64,000 nt of DNA from Aliiruegeria sabulilitoris (GTDB lineage Bacteria; Pseudomonadota; Alphaproteobacteria; Rhodobacterales; Rhodobacteraceae). Each line of letters begins with the position of its first letter. Positions within the stretch are counted from its first letter, which is position 1. Positions 53,190-61,021 of this stretch are shown here, piece by piece. The position numbers were made by a program, and so were the translations under genes. The notes beneath the pieces were generated by a model that was given only the letters and a program-made list of their open reading frames with translations, made no database searches and had not been told where the DNA came from. The stretch spans positions 124,001-188,000 of the forward strand of contig NZ_LOAS01000001.1 of assembly GCF_001558155.1 (NCBI RefSeq), read 5' to 3'.

Positions 53190-54296
53190 ATGTCCGACTA
53201 TATCAACTCTGGCCGGCATTGGGCGGATTATACCGTAACCTGGGCCTATTACGGCGACATGGCCTATTATGACGAAATTCAGGCCGCGGTTAACGCCTGG
53301 GATGCGGTGATCGAGCTCGATTTCACCGAGGTCTCTTATGGTTCCGACCCCGACATCGTCATCTATTTCGACTATATCGACGGCTCCTATTCCACGCTGG
53401 GCGAGACCACTACCTCCTATTACCCGTCCACCGGAGAGATCGTAGAGGTCGAGATCGTCATGGACAGCGCCGAGGACTGGACCTGGACCGGCGGCGAACA
53501 CACTTTGAGCAGCGGCACGACCTTTTTCGAGGTGATCGCCCATGAACTCGGTCATGCAATCGGCCTGAGCCACCCGACCAACCCTGACACGCTTATGTAC
53601 GCCTATGCCGATGGCAACGCCGACGGCCTGACCTATTGGGACATCTACGGCGCACAGGAGATTTATGGCCCGGAATCGGATTACGGCTGGTCATGGCAAT
53701 ATGGCTGGTACTTGGATGACGGCTATGGCTGGTGGGCCGATTGGACATATGGCGGGCATTATGACTGGTACCACGGCTGGTATTATGGCTGGCACGTTGG
53801 CTGGGACTTCGCCTGGTATTACGGCTGGCATACGGACTCGGGCTATGGCTGGTCGCTGCAATGGGCCTATGGCTCGCATTACGACTGGAATTTCGGTTGG
53901 AATTACGGCTGGCAGTACGGCTGGAATTACGGCTGGACGTATGGCTGGTACTCCGCGCTGGAAAACGGACAGCATTGGGACTGGAGCCCCGACCTCGGCT
54001 GGAGCATGGATATCGGCTGGTACTGGTACTGGAACCAGGGCTGGTACACGGGCTGGAACGTTGGCTGGCATACCGGCTGGGACTATGGCTGGTGGCTCAA
54101 CGAGGACTACGGCTGGTACCAGTTCTGGCATTATGGCTGGGGCGTCAGCTGGGTCTATGGCTGGACAGGCTACTGGGACTATGGCTGGCACACCGGCTGG
54201 GGCTATGGCTGGCACGCCGTCTGGGATTACGGCTGGGATGCCACCTGGAATTACGGTTGGTATTCCAACTGGGCCTATGGCTGGCACCTGGCCTGA
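53190..54296 (+). CDS. matrixin-like zinc metalloprotease fused to Trp-tetrad (xYGW) repeat domain, copy A
   Basis: 368 residues; ATG after GGGAGCAAGG. Residues ~10-160 are a matrixin/M10-type domain: zinc site HELGHAIGLSHP (His118, Glu119, His122, His128), Met-turn LMYAY (Met136), and upstream core strands (IELDFTEVSYGSDPDIVIYF). There is no prodomain or cysteine switch and no signal peptide. Residues 162-368 are almost wholly four-residue units ending in Trp, consensus xYGW alternating with xxxW; by hand count about 47 Trp in 207 residues. No RTX nonapeptides. Probably a secreted or surface aromatic-rich protein, but exporter and role are unknown. A tandem paralogue follows. Confidence 0.85.
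   Translation: MSDYINSGRHWADYTVTWAYYGDMAYYDEIQAAVNAWDAVIELDFTEVSYGSDPDIVIYFDYIDGSYSTLGETTTSYYPSTGEIVEVEIVMDSAEDWTWTGGEHTLSSGTTFFEVIAHELGHAIGLSHPTNPDTLMYAYADGNADGLTYWDIYGAQEIYGPESDYGWSWQYGWYLDDGYGWWADWTYGGHYDWYHGWYYGWHVGWDFAWYYGWHTDSGYGWSLQWAYGSHYDWNFGWNYGWQYGWNYGWTYGWYSALENGQHWDWSPDLGWSMDIGWYWYWNQGWYTGWNVGWHTGWDYGWWLNEDYGWYQFWHYGWGVSWVYGWTGYWDYGWHTGWGYGWHAVWDYGWDATWNYGWYSNWAYGWHLA
53673..54293 (+). repeat. 12/24-base coding repeat (Trp tetrads), copy A
   Basis: DNA of residues 162-368 of copy A. TGG recurs every 12 bases over long stretches, usually inside TATGGCTGG or TACGGCTGG, with a 24-base super-period because xYGW and xxxW units alternate. The last 13 or so units keep register without a gap. 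Interruptions occur near SALENGQHWDWSPDLGW and WLNEDYGW. Confidence 0.85.
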
Positions 54297-54648
54297 CCTG
54301 CTGGCACCCTGAACGGATCGCAATCATCGCGGCGGCCTCGGCCTGCCGCGATTTTTCTTTCTGGCAGCCCGCGTTTCACCCACTCTGCGAACTCGATCCA
54401 TGACGAACGGGCTCCCTCGCGCGGTCGTCAGTTCCGCCAGCCGATGGTACATCGCTTTGCGATTTGCATAGAAAACGTCCAATTTCTTGAATTTACGCAA
54501 GGTTAGGCGTTGAGAGCAAACCGTTCTTCGGTTTTCTGGTTCTGTAGAAATTCTAAAACGTCTCGATCCCGGCATCGCCACGCCTGCGGGTGGTTTGGAA
54601 GACAGAAGAGTTAGCGCTTTCTCAGCGCGTCGCGAATTTGGAGAAATC
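54297..54648. other. 352-base region between the two metalloprotease paralogues
   Basis: Begins with the copy A terminator. The rest has no gene; it is A/T-richer than average, contains a small hairpin AAACCG-TTCTT-CGGTTT (54518-54534) and TTCTAAAAC (54552), and presumably carries an independent promoter for copy B. Confidence 0.5.
54322..54360 (+). terminator. Rho-independent terminator after copy A
   Basis: ATCGCGGC (54326-54333) pairs perfectly with GCCGCGAT (54345-54352), followed by TTTTTCTTT. It implies copies A and B are transcribed separately. Confidence 0.85.
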
Positions 54649-55824
54649 ATGTCCGATTATGTTATTTCCGACCGCTATTGGTCCGACTACACGGTTACCT
54701 GGGCTTACTCTGGCGACATGGCCTATTATGACGAGGTCAAGGCTGCGTTCGACGCCTGGGACGACGAGATCGAGCTCGACTTCACCGAAGTCTCCTACGG
54801 ATCAGGCGCCGACATCGTTGTCTATTTCGACTATATCGACGGCGATTTCTCCACTCTCGGAGAGACAAATTCGACCTATTACGGCTCGACCGGAGTCATG
54901 GTCGATGCAGAGATCGTCATCGACTCCGCAGAGGACTGGACCTGGTCCGGTGGCGAGCACAGACTCAGCACCGGCACGAGTTTCTACGAGGTCATGGCCC
55001 ACGAGATCGGCCACGCAATCGGCCTCGGTCATCCGAGCAATCCCGACACGCTGATGTACGCCTATGCCGACGGGACCGCGGACGACCTGACCTATTGGGA
55101 CATCTACGCCGCACAGGCGATCTACGGCGCCGAAACGGATAGCGGCGGGTCATGGTCCTATGGCTGGTACCTTGACCAGGGCAACGGCTGGTGGGCCGAG
55201 TGGAGCTATGGCGGCCATTTCGACTGGTATTACGGCTGGTATGCCAGCTCGGATTACGGCTGGTATTACTCCTGGTACTTCGGCTGGCACGCGGAATGGA
55301 ATTACGGCTGGTCGCTCGATTGGGCCTATGGCAATCACTATGACTGGTATTACGGCTGGAACTATGGCTGGCAATTGGGCTGGAACTACGGCTGGAACTA
55401 CGGCTGGTATATGGAGCAGGGTCTAGGCTGGCACTGGGTCTACAAACAGGACTGGTTCTACACTTATTTCTCCAACATTCTTGTCGACGAGACTCTATGG
55501 GGCTGGCGCCAATACTATGGCTGGGGCTGGGCCCAGGAGTACGGCTGGCATACGAGCTGGAACGCAGGCTGGTACACCGGTTGGGACTATGGATGGTATG
55601 CCGGGTGGAAATACGGCTGGTGGAACTCCCTCGACTACGGTTGGTATCAGTACTGGCACTATGGCTGGAGCTACGGCTGGGACTATGGTTGGTGGCTCAA
55701 CCAGGGCTACGGTTGGCACAACGACTGGAACTATGGCTGGTACAACGTCTGGGACTATGGCTGGGATGCCACCTGGAATTACGGTTGGCATTCCAACTGG
55801 GTCTATGGCTGGCACCTGACCTGA
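54649..55824 (+). CDS. matrixin-like zinc metalloprotease fused to Trp-tetrad repeat domain, copy B
   Basis: 391 residues; ATG after TTTGGAGAAATC. The N-terminal 160 residues align with copy A without gaps, with the zinc site HEIGHAIGLGHP at the same positions (His118, Glu119, His122, His128) and Met136. The repeat tail (162-391, about 49 Trp by hand count) is 23 residues longer than in copy A, with a non-repeat insert near WVYKQDWFYTYFSNILVDET. The last ~25 residues are nearly identical to copy A. No signal peptide. Function unknown; same reasoning as copy A. Confidence 0.85.
   Translation: MSDYVISDRYWSDYTVTWAYSGDMAYYDEVKAAFDAWDDEIELDFTEVSYGSGADIVVYFDYIDGDFSTLGETNSTYYGSTGVMVDAEIVIDSAEDWTWSGGEHRLSTGTSFYEVMAHEIGHAIGLGHPSNPDTLMYAYADGTADDLTYWDIYAAQAIYGAETDSGGSWSYGWYLDQGNGWWAEWSYGGHFDWYYGWYASSDYGWYYSWYFGWHAEWNYGWSLDWAYGNHYDWYYGWNYGWQLGWNYGWNYGWYMEQGLGWHWVYKQDWFYTYFSNILVDETLWGWRQYYGWGWAQEYGWHTSWNAGWYTGWDYGWYAGWKYGWWNSLDYGWYQYWHYGWSYGWDYGWWLNQGYGWHNDWNYGWYNVWDYGWDATWNYGWHSNWVYGWHLT
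55132..55821 (+). repeat. 12/24-base coding repeat (Trp tetrads), copy B
   Basis: DNA of residues 162-391 of copy B, with the same TGG-every-12-bases pattern. The 3' end shares a 30-base identical run and further near-identity with copy A around GGGATGCCACCTGGAATTAC, a likely recombination hot spot. Confidence 0.85.
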
Positions 55825-56046
55825 CGCGACATTTGCCGCGTTGCTCCGAGCGGTCTGCGGCGCGAAAGCGCCCGCCGCGCCTGTTCCGTTCCCCAGAGCG
55901 GAAAGGAGCCGGGCAGACTGCTTTCGTGGACGCAACACGAGCGTCATTGCCGTCCCGAATTCCGGGCTGAACCGCCTTCCAGAATGTCGCAGAAAAGCTG
56001 CATCCGGGTGGTGGCATTCCTTCAGGAATGGGTCTAGGGAGCAGGC

Positions 56047-56790
56047 ATGGAATACTGGATCGTTGCCGGATTGGCGGCATTTCTGTTGGGGCTGTCCAAG
56101 GGCGGCGTCCCGATGATAGCGATGCTTTCCGTTCCGCTCATGTCTCTGTTCATGGATCCGGCCCACGCCGCCGGGTTGCTGCTGCCGATCTATATCGTGG
56201 CAGATATGTATGCCATCTACCTGTTCAGACGGGCTTTTTCAGTTCGCAACCTGAAGATCCTTCTGCCCGGTGCCATCTTCGGCGTCCTTACCGGCTATGT
56301 CGCCGTGGCGCATGTGCCGGGCGATCTGGTGAAGCTGCTCGTGGCCGGGATCGGCCTGTCCTATCTCTTCAACGCCCTGCGCCAGCGCCTCTCCCGGCGG
56401 GAGGTGCCGCTCAAACCGGCCGATGTGCCGCGCGGCCTGTTCTGGGGCGCGCTGGCCGGACTGACCAGCTATGTCTCCCACGCCGGAGGCCCGCCCTTCC
56501 AGGCCTATGTCCTGCCGCAGAAGCTGGACAAGATGGTTTTCCTCGGAACGACGACGATCTTCTTCTCCATCGTCAACCTGTTGAAATTGCCGCCCTTCAT
56601 TCTCGCCGGGCAGATCACCTGGGACAGCTTTCAACAGGCCGCCTGGCTGGCGCCACTCGCACTGACCGGCGCGTGGACAGGGGCCTCGATCTCCCGCGTG
56701 CTGCCGGAGAAGATCTTCTTCCTGCTGGTCGAGGTCGCGCTCGCCGTCGTGTCCGTCAAACTGCTCTACGAAGTGCTCGTCGCAGGCTGA
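56047..56790 (+). CDS. TauE/SafE (TSUP) family permease
   Basis: 247 residues, about seven to eight membrane helices. N-terminal GLSKGGVPMIAMLSVPL and central SYVSHAGGPPFQAYVLPQ are the two duplicated TSUP motifs. The family exports or imports sulfite, sulfoacetate and other small organic anions. Nothing adjacent fixes the substrate. Convergent with the dehydrogenase gene at 56840. Confidence 0.88.
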   Translation: MEYWIVAGLAAFLLGLSKGGVPMIAMLSVPLMSLFMDPAHAAGLLLPIYIVADMYAIYLFRRAFSVRNLKILLPGAIFGVLTGYVAVAHVPGDLVKLLVAGIGLSYLFNALRQRLSRREVPLKPADVPRGLFWGALAGLTSYVSHAGGPPFQAYVLPQKLDKMVFLGTTTIFFSIVNLLKLPPFILAGQITWDSFQQAAWLAPLALTGAWTGASISRVLPEKIFFLLVEVALAVVSVKLLYEVLVAG

Positions 56791-56839
56791 GTGCCGCAAA
56801 TGCAGGAAGCCGGTGCTTGCCGGCTCCCTGTTGCCCCGT

Positions 56840-57808
56840 TCAGGAGACCACGTTGACCGGCGCCTGATCGGATGCAATCCGGTTGATATTCTCTGCGATC
56901 ACCTTTTGTCGGCGGGAGATCGTGCCATGCGTCCAGCCCGACATATGCGGCGTCATCACCACGTTATCGAGTTCCTGGAACGCGAATTGGGACGGCATCG
57001 GGGTCGAGTTGCCCCCATCGGGATAGACATACCAGGTATCGATCACCGCCCCGCCGATGCGTTTCTCCCGCAGCGCGGAGAATAGCGCGGCCTCGTCGAT
57101 CACCTTTCCGCGCCCGACATTGACGACAATGGCACCCGGCCGCATCCGGGCAAACGCCTCCGCACCGATCAACCCCTCGGTCTCGGAGGTGAGCGGCAGC
57201 GTGTTCACGATGATGTCCACCGAACCGGCGAAGTCGGCCAGATCATCCAGCGCATAGGCCGTATCGACATGCGCGTGCTCTTCGATCGGGCTGCGGTTGG
57301 CGACAGAGACCGACATGGAAAAGGCCTTGGCGCGTGCGGCCACGGCTTTGCCGATATGGCCAAAGCCGACGATGCCGATGCTCTGATCGCCCAACTCCGT
57401 GCGCATGCCTTTCGGCCGGCCGGCCCAGTATTTCCAGTCGCCCGTTCTCAGGCGACGATCCGCGTCGGCAAGCGGGACGTGGAAGGAGAGCAGCGCGGAC
57501 ATCACATATTCCGCGATAGCCGTTTCATGGCCGAAGCAATTGCACAGAAGGGCCGAGGAGGGCAGCGCCGAACGGTCGATTCCGTCCACGCCAGCGCCCG
57601 GCACCTGGTAGAGTTTGAGGCGCCTGGGGGCGGGCAAGGACGCGTTGAGCGCAACGCCAACCAGGACATCCGCATCCTCGAAGGCCGCGAAATCTTCGTC
57701 CGATATCAGCATATCGGGCAGTTCAACTATCTCGTGCTCGCTCTCCAGCAGGGCTTCCAGCCCCTCGCGAAAGGTCAGTGCGTTGCTTCCGTGGAAGACG
57801 ATCTTCAT
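56840..57808 (-). CDS. D-isomer-specific 2-hydroxyacid dehydrogenase
   Basis: 322 residues. NAD-binding IGIVGFGHIGKAVA, active-site Arg in VNVGRGKVIDE, Glu downstream in ALREKRIGGAVIDTWYVYP, and the catalytic His in TPHMSGWT. Substrate could be a 2-oxo acid such as glyoxylate, hydroxypyruvate or phosphoglycerate; not assignable. Start is the ATG of MKIVFHGSN with GGAAC nearby. The Glu-containing motif is somewhat non-standard (WYVYP rather than the usual D-V-F/Y-E-x-E-P). Confidence 0.85.
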   Translation of the reverse strand: MKIVFHGSNALTFREGLEALLESEHEIVELPDMLISDEDFAAFEDADVLVGVALNASLPAPRRLKLYQVPGAGVDGIDRSALPSSALLCNCFGHETAIAEYVMSALLSFHVPLADADRRLRTGDWKYWAGRPKGMRTELGDQSIGIVGFGHIGKAVAARAKAFSMSVSVANRSPIEEHAHVDTAYALDDLADFAGSVDIIVNTLPLTSETEGLIGAEAFARMRPGAIVVNVGRGKVIDEAALFSALREKRIGGAVIDTWYVYPDGGNSTPMPSQFAFQELDNVVMTPHMSGWTHGTISRRQKVIAENINRIASDQAPVNVVS

Positions 57809-58311
57809 GTTCCTGGCTCCGATGTGAAATGCCTGTGCCGCCTGCCATCCCTGCAGGCGGAGGCACGGTTTCTGAAGGTCGTCCAGGCATGTCCGGAGGA
57901 CCAAGATAGCGGAGCGTTCGAAAACCTCCGGAATGAGAGTCGTGCCCTGCCGATCACGCCCCGGCAATACTCGCACGGCAAACCCCTGCCCCGTTCCGGC
58001 GTCTTAATGTCGTCGGGGTCGTGCAGTGCGAGAAGCGGGCGGAGCCGGGCAGCAACTTGAGAAGCAGCCTGTTCGGAAGGGAACGGCATGAGACTTCCTG
58101 GGGATTTTTTCGGCTTCCGGTTACACCATCGATGCCCTTGATCCAAGCGGGATGGACCCGAACACGATGGTCACCATCGTCGCGCCCCTTGGCCTTTTGA
58201 CGATGGGAATCCGACCGGGATCTGCGCCGCATTGCAGGGGGAGGCCCGGCGTTGTCGCGCGGTGGTCCGTTTCGTGATATGCATGACGCTTTCCAGCAGG
58301 AGTGACTTAAG
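57809..58311. other. 503-base gap without a supported gene
   Basis: Upstream of both the dehydrogenase and the NlpC-like gene. A plus frame around 58109-58279 reads protein-like for ~30 residues (GYTIDALDPSGMDPNTMVTI) but has no usable start and then degenerates, so it may be a gene remnant. No tRNA or terminator seen. Promoters for the flanking divergent genes must be here. Confidence 0.45.
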
Positions 58312-58902
58312 ATGATTATGCATTTCAATGCGTCCCAGCTGTGGCTCACCTTAAGCAACCTCGCAGCCGCTCGTATTACCTATAGCCGCGGCCGCGCTCA
58401 GGGGCAGGGCAAGGTTGGCAATCTCGACACCGATGTCAGCCGCCTGCACGCATCCCGCGCCCAGCTCGATTGCTCGGGCTATGTTCAATATGTCGTCTAC
58501 CAAGGCTCCTCTCACAATGTTCGGATGCCCCAGGGCAGCCACAAGCAACAGGAATGGCTGGACGAAAACGGCTATCGCTCAGTCGAAGGAAACGAATTCG
58601 TCGATATGCGCGATGTCTATAATTTCGAAGCCGCCAAGAAGGACGACACCGTGCGGATCGCCTACCGCGCCACCGATCCGGCGTTGAAACGCTCTGGCAC
58701 GGGAAGCGGGGGCGCCGGCGTGGGCCATGTATGGCTGGTGATCAACGGGCGCACCCATGAATGCACGACCAAGGGCCAGGCAAACGGGCCGTGGAGTTTC
58801 GATTTCGACACGCGCAGAGATGACGCCGACGCGCTCTTCGTGTTGGGTCCGGCATTCGGCTTCGCCGCCCAAGGCCCCTTGCTGACGGCAACGACGGCTT
58901 AG
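58312..58902 (+). CDS. NlpC/P60-like (papain-fold) putative peptidase without signal peptide
   Basis: 196 residues. LDCSGYVQYVV (Cys54) is the DCSG motif of NlpC/P60 and GVGHVWLVING (His139) supplies the catalytic His region. Such enzymes cleave peptidoglycan stem peptides or other amides. There is no N-terminal export signal (MIMHFNASQLWLTLSN), so it either acts in the cytoplasm, is exported by a specialised system, or is released on lysis. GGAGTGACTTAAG precedes the start. No immunity or secretion gene is next to it. Confidence 0.72.
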   Translation: MIMHFNASQLWLTLSNLAAARITYSRGRAQGQGKVGNLDTDVSRLHASRAQLDCSGYVQYVVYQGSSHNVRMPQGSHKQQEWLDENGYRSVEGNEFVDMRDVYNFEAAKKDDTVRIAYRATDPALKRSGTGSGGAGVGHVWLVINGRTHECTTKGQANGPWSFDFDTRRDDADALFVLGPAFGFAAQGPLLTATTA

Positions 58903-58964
58903 ACGCGGCGGCTCCGCCGCCCTTCCATCATTCCACACGGGCGGAGAAGACAACGCATGAACGG

Positions 58965-58998
58965 CAACAGGCCCGCAAAAAGCGGGCCTGTAGTTTTG
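58965..58998 (+). terminator. Rho-independent terminator, NlpC-like gene / frcA convergent region
   Basis: ACAGGCCCGC (58967-58976) pairs perfectly with GCGGGCCTGT (58982-58991), loop AAAAA, followed by AGTTTTG. Strong stem between convergent genes; may act in both directions. Confidence 0.82.
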
Positions 58999-59028
58999 AC
59001 AGAGGTCTTTGCTTGCGGCCCCGGCCGT

Positions 59029-59811
59029 TCAGGCGGCCTGGGTTTTGCCCGGAGGTTCCATCGCGCCGGTCATCATTGCGACGGCGTCCGACATCGTGTG
59101 TTCGCCGGGCTTGACCACGCAGAGGCGCCGGCCAAGGCGGTGAATGTGGATGCGGTCCGCGACCTCGAAGACATGGGGCATGTTGTGCGAGATCAGCACG
59201 ATCGGGATCCCGCGCGCGCGGACATCCTTGATGAGCTCCAGAACCCGGCGGCTTTCCTTCACACCGAGCGCGGCGGTCGGCTCGTCGAGGATGATGACCT
59301 TGGAGCCGAAGGCGGCGGCCCGGGCCACCGCGATGCCCTGACGCTGCCCACCCGAGAGGGTCTCGACCGCCTGCTTGATGTTCTGGATCGTCATCAGGCC
59401 CAGTTCGGTCAGCTTCTCGCGGGAGAATTTCTCCATCGCCGACTTGTCGAGCTGGCGCAGGAACTTGCCACGCCAGCCGGGTTTGCGCAGCTCGCGCCCC
59501 ATGAACATGTTGTCGGCAATGGAGAGCGCGGGCGACATGGCGAGCGTCTGGTAGACAGTCGCGATCCCGGCATATTGCGCTTCCAGCGGCGTGTTGAAAT
59601 GGACAGGTTTGCCGTCCAGCAACACCTCGCCATGATCGGGCTGGAGCGCGCCCGAAAGCGTCTTGATCATCACCGACTTTCCAGCCCCGTTATCGCCGAT
59701 CACGGCAAGCACTTCGCCGGGGTAGAGCTCGAAATCGCAGCCTTGCAGCGCGGTGACCTTGCCGAATTTCTTGACCAGGCCACGGCCCTGGAGGACAGGT
59801 TGCTGTGTCAT
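59029..59811 (-). CDS. frcA: sugar ABC transporter ATP-binding protein (FrcA-like)
   Basis: 260 residues, a single ATPase domain: Walker A GDNGAGKS, Q-loop VYQTLAM, signature LSGGQRQGIAVARA, Walker B VIILDEPT, switch His in LISHNMPHV. Single-domain form is typical of the fructose-type FrcA, unlike the two-domain RbsA/XylG. The ATG (AAAGGGAACGGC upstream) overlaps the permease stop (ATGA). Third gene of frcBCA. Confidence 0.88.
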   Translation of the reverse strand: MTQQPVLQGRGLVKKFGKVTALQGCDFELYPGEVLAVIGDNGAGKSVMIKTLSGALQPDHGEVLLDGKPVHFNTPLEAQYAGIATVYQTLAMSPALSIADNMFMGRELRKPGWRGKFLRQLDKSAMEKFSREKLTELGLMTIQNIKQAVETLSGGQRQGIAVARAAAFGSKVIILDEPTAALGVKESRRVLELIKDVRARGIPIVLISHNMPHVFEVADRIHIHRLGRRLCVVKPGEHTMSDAVAMMTGAMEPPGKTQAA

Positions 59812-60893
59812 GCCGTTCCCTTTCTGATCCACTGGTCAACGGTGACCGCGAAGATGATGAGCGCGCCGATCAGCAGGTAGGTCCATTGCGGATCTGTCCC
59901 GACCATGCGCAGCCCGAGCGAGAACACACCAACGATAAGACCGCCCGCCAGCGCACCCAGGATCGAGCCACGTCCGCCAAAGAGCGAGACGCCACCGATC
60001 ACAACGGCCGTGATGGCCTCGATATTGGCGTTCTGGCCGGAGGTGGGCGAAACCGATCCGATACGACCGATCAGGGCCCAGCCGGCGAAGGCGCAGATCA
60101 GGCCCGAAAGCGTGTAGACTTGGATCAGCGTGGTCTTGACCTTGACGCCGGAAAGCTCGGCAGCCTCCTGATCGTCACCCACGGCATAGACATGCCGCCC
60201 CCAGGCGGTGTTGCTCAGCACATAGGCCAGCAAGACGACGATGAGAATCATCGCTATGGCGCCATAGGTGAAGACCGCGCCGCCAATCCGGAAACTCTCG
60301 CCGAACAGTTGCAGCGCGGGCGCCTGCTCCTCGATTTCCTGCGCGCGGATGGTCTCGTTGGACGAGTAGAGGAAATTCGCGGCCAGAAAGATCTGCCAGG
60401 TGCCCAGCGTAACGATGAAGGGCGGCAGTTTCACATAGGCCACCAGCACGCCATTGATGAACCCCATGAGGGCGCCGGCCCCAAGCCCGATGGCGATGGA
60501 GATCTCCACCGGGATGCCATAGCGGAAGGTGAACTGCCCCATGATGACCGAGGAGAACACCATGATCGCCCCGACCGAGAGGTCGATCCCCGCCGTCAGG
60601 ATGACCAGCGTCTGGGCAGAAGCGGTGATGCCGACGATCATGACCTGTTGCAGGATCAGCGTCAGCGCGAAGGGCGAAAAGAACTTGCTGCCCAGAATCA
60701 GGCCAAAGACCAGGATGGCCGCCAGCAGAACGAACATCGGCACGGCCGAAGGCGTCGAGTGCAACCAGTTCTGGAGCTTTCTGGAAAAGGATTCGTCTTC
60801 CTCGAACTCCGCGACGCCCATCGCTGCATCCTTGAGGACGTCTTCATAGCTCTGTTTCGATGAATCCTGGTTTGCGGTGCCGGTGTCGGACAT
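59808..60893 (-). CDS. frcC: sugar ABC transporter permease (FrcC-like)
   Basis: 361 residues, from the ATG with GGGAGG upstream. A ~50-residue acidic cytoplasmic N-terminus is followed by about ten helices of the BPD_transp_2 (RbsC) family, with VILTAGIDLSVGAIM and the conserved GGVSLFGGRGSILGA loop near the C-terminus. Works as a dimer with FrcA and FrcB. Confidence 0.88.
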   Translation of the reverse strand: MSDTGTANQDSSKQSYEDVLKDAAMGVAEFEEDESFSRKLQNWLHSTPSAVPMFVLLAAILVFGLILGSKFFSPFALTLILQQVMIVGITASAQTLVILTAGIDLSVGAIMVFSSVIMGQFTFRYGIPVEISIAIGLGAGALMGFINGVLVAYVKLPPFIVTLGTWQIFLAANFLYSSNETIRAQEIEEQAPALQLFGESFRIGGAVFTYGAIAMILIVVLLAYVLSNTAWGRHVYAVGDDQEAAELSGVKVKTTLIQVYTLSGLICAFAGWALIGRIGSVSPTSGQNANIEAITAVVIGGVSLFGGRGSILGALAGGLIVGVFSLGLRMVGTDPQWTYLLIGALIIFAVTVDQWIRKGTA

Positions 60894-60961
60894 CCGAACC
60901 TCCCTGAATTGACGCGAACGGACAACCGTGCCCGGCTTCGCAATTCGGTTCTGTCTTGTGA

Positions 60962-60992
60962 CGAAGGGTGGCACGCATAGCGCCACCCTTCG
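60962..60992 (-). other. intercistronic stem-loop between frcB and frcC
   Basis: CGAAGGGTGGC (60962-60972) pairs perfectly with GCCACCCTTCG (60982-60992). No T-run on the minus strand, so it is unlikely to be a full terminator; such stem-loops after binding-protein genes keep the binding-protein mRNA more abundant than the permease mRNA. Confidence 0.72.
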
Positions 60993-61021
60993 CCGGGATG
61001 ATCATCCCTGCGGGCCGGGAG

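Noticed and set aside
53665-54312. Plus-strand +1/+2 frames with MAG/TAGI repeats over the tetrad region
   Set aside because: Frame-shifted shadows of the same repeat; they lack the conserved protease domain.
53691-54323. Minus-strand frame with repeated VPAI/IPA units (and a similar one opposite copy B)
   Set aside because: The regularity is the mirror of the 12-base Trp-tetrad coding repeat; no start signal. The plus frame has the zinc-site domain and is the real gene.
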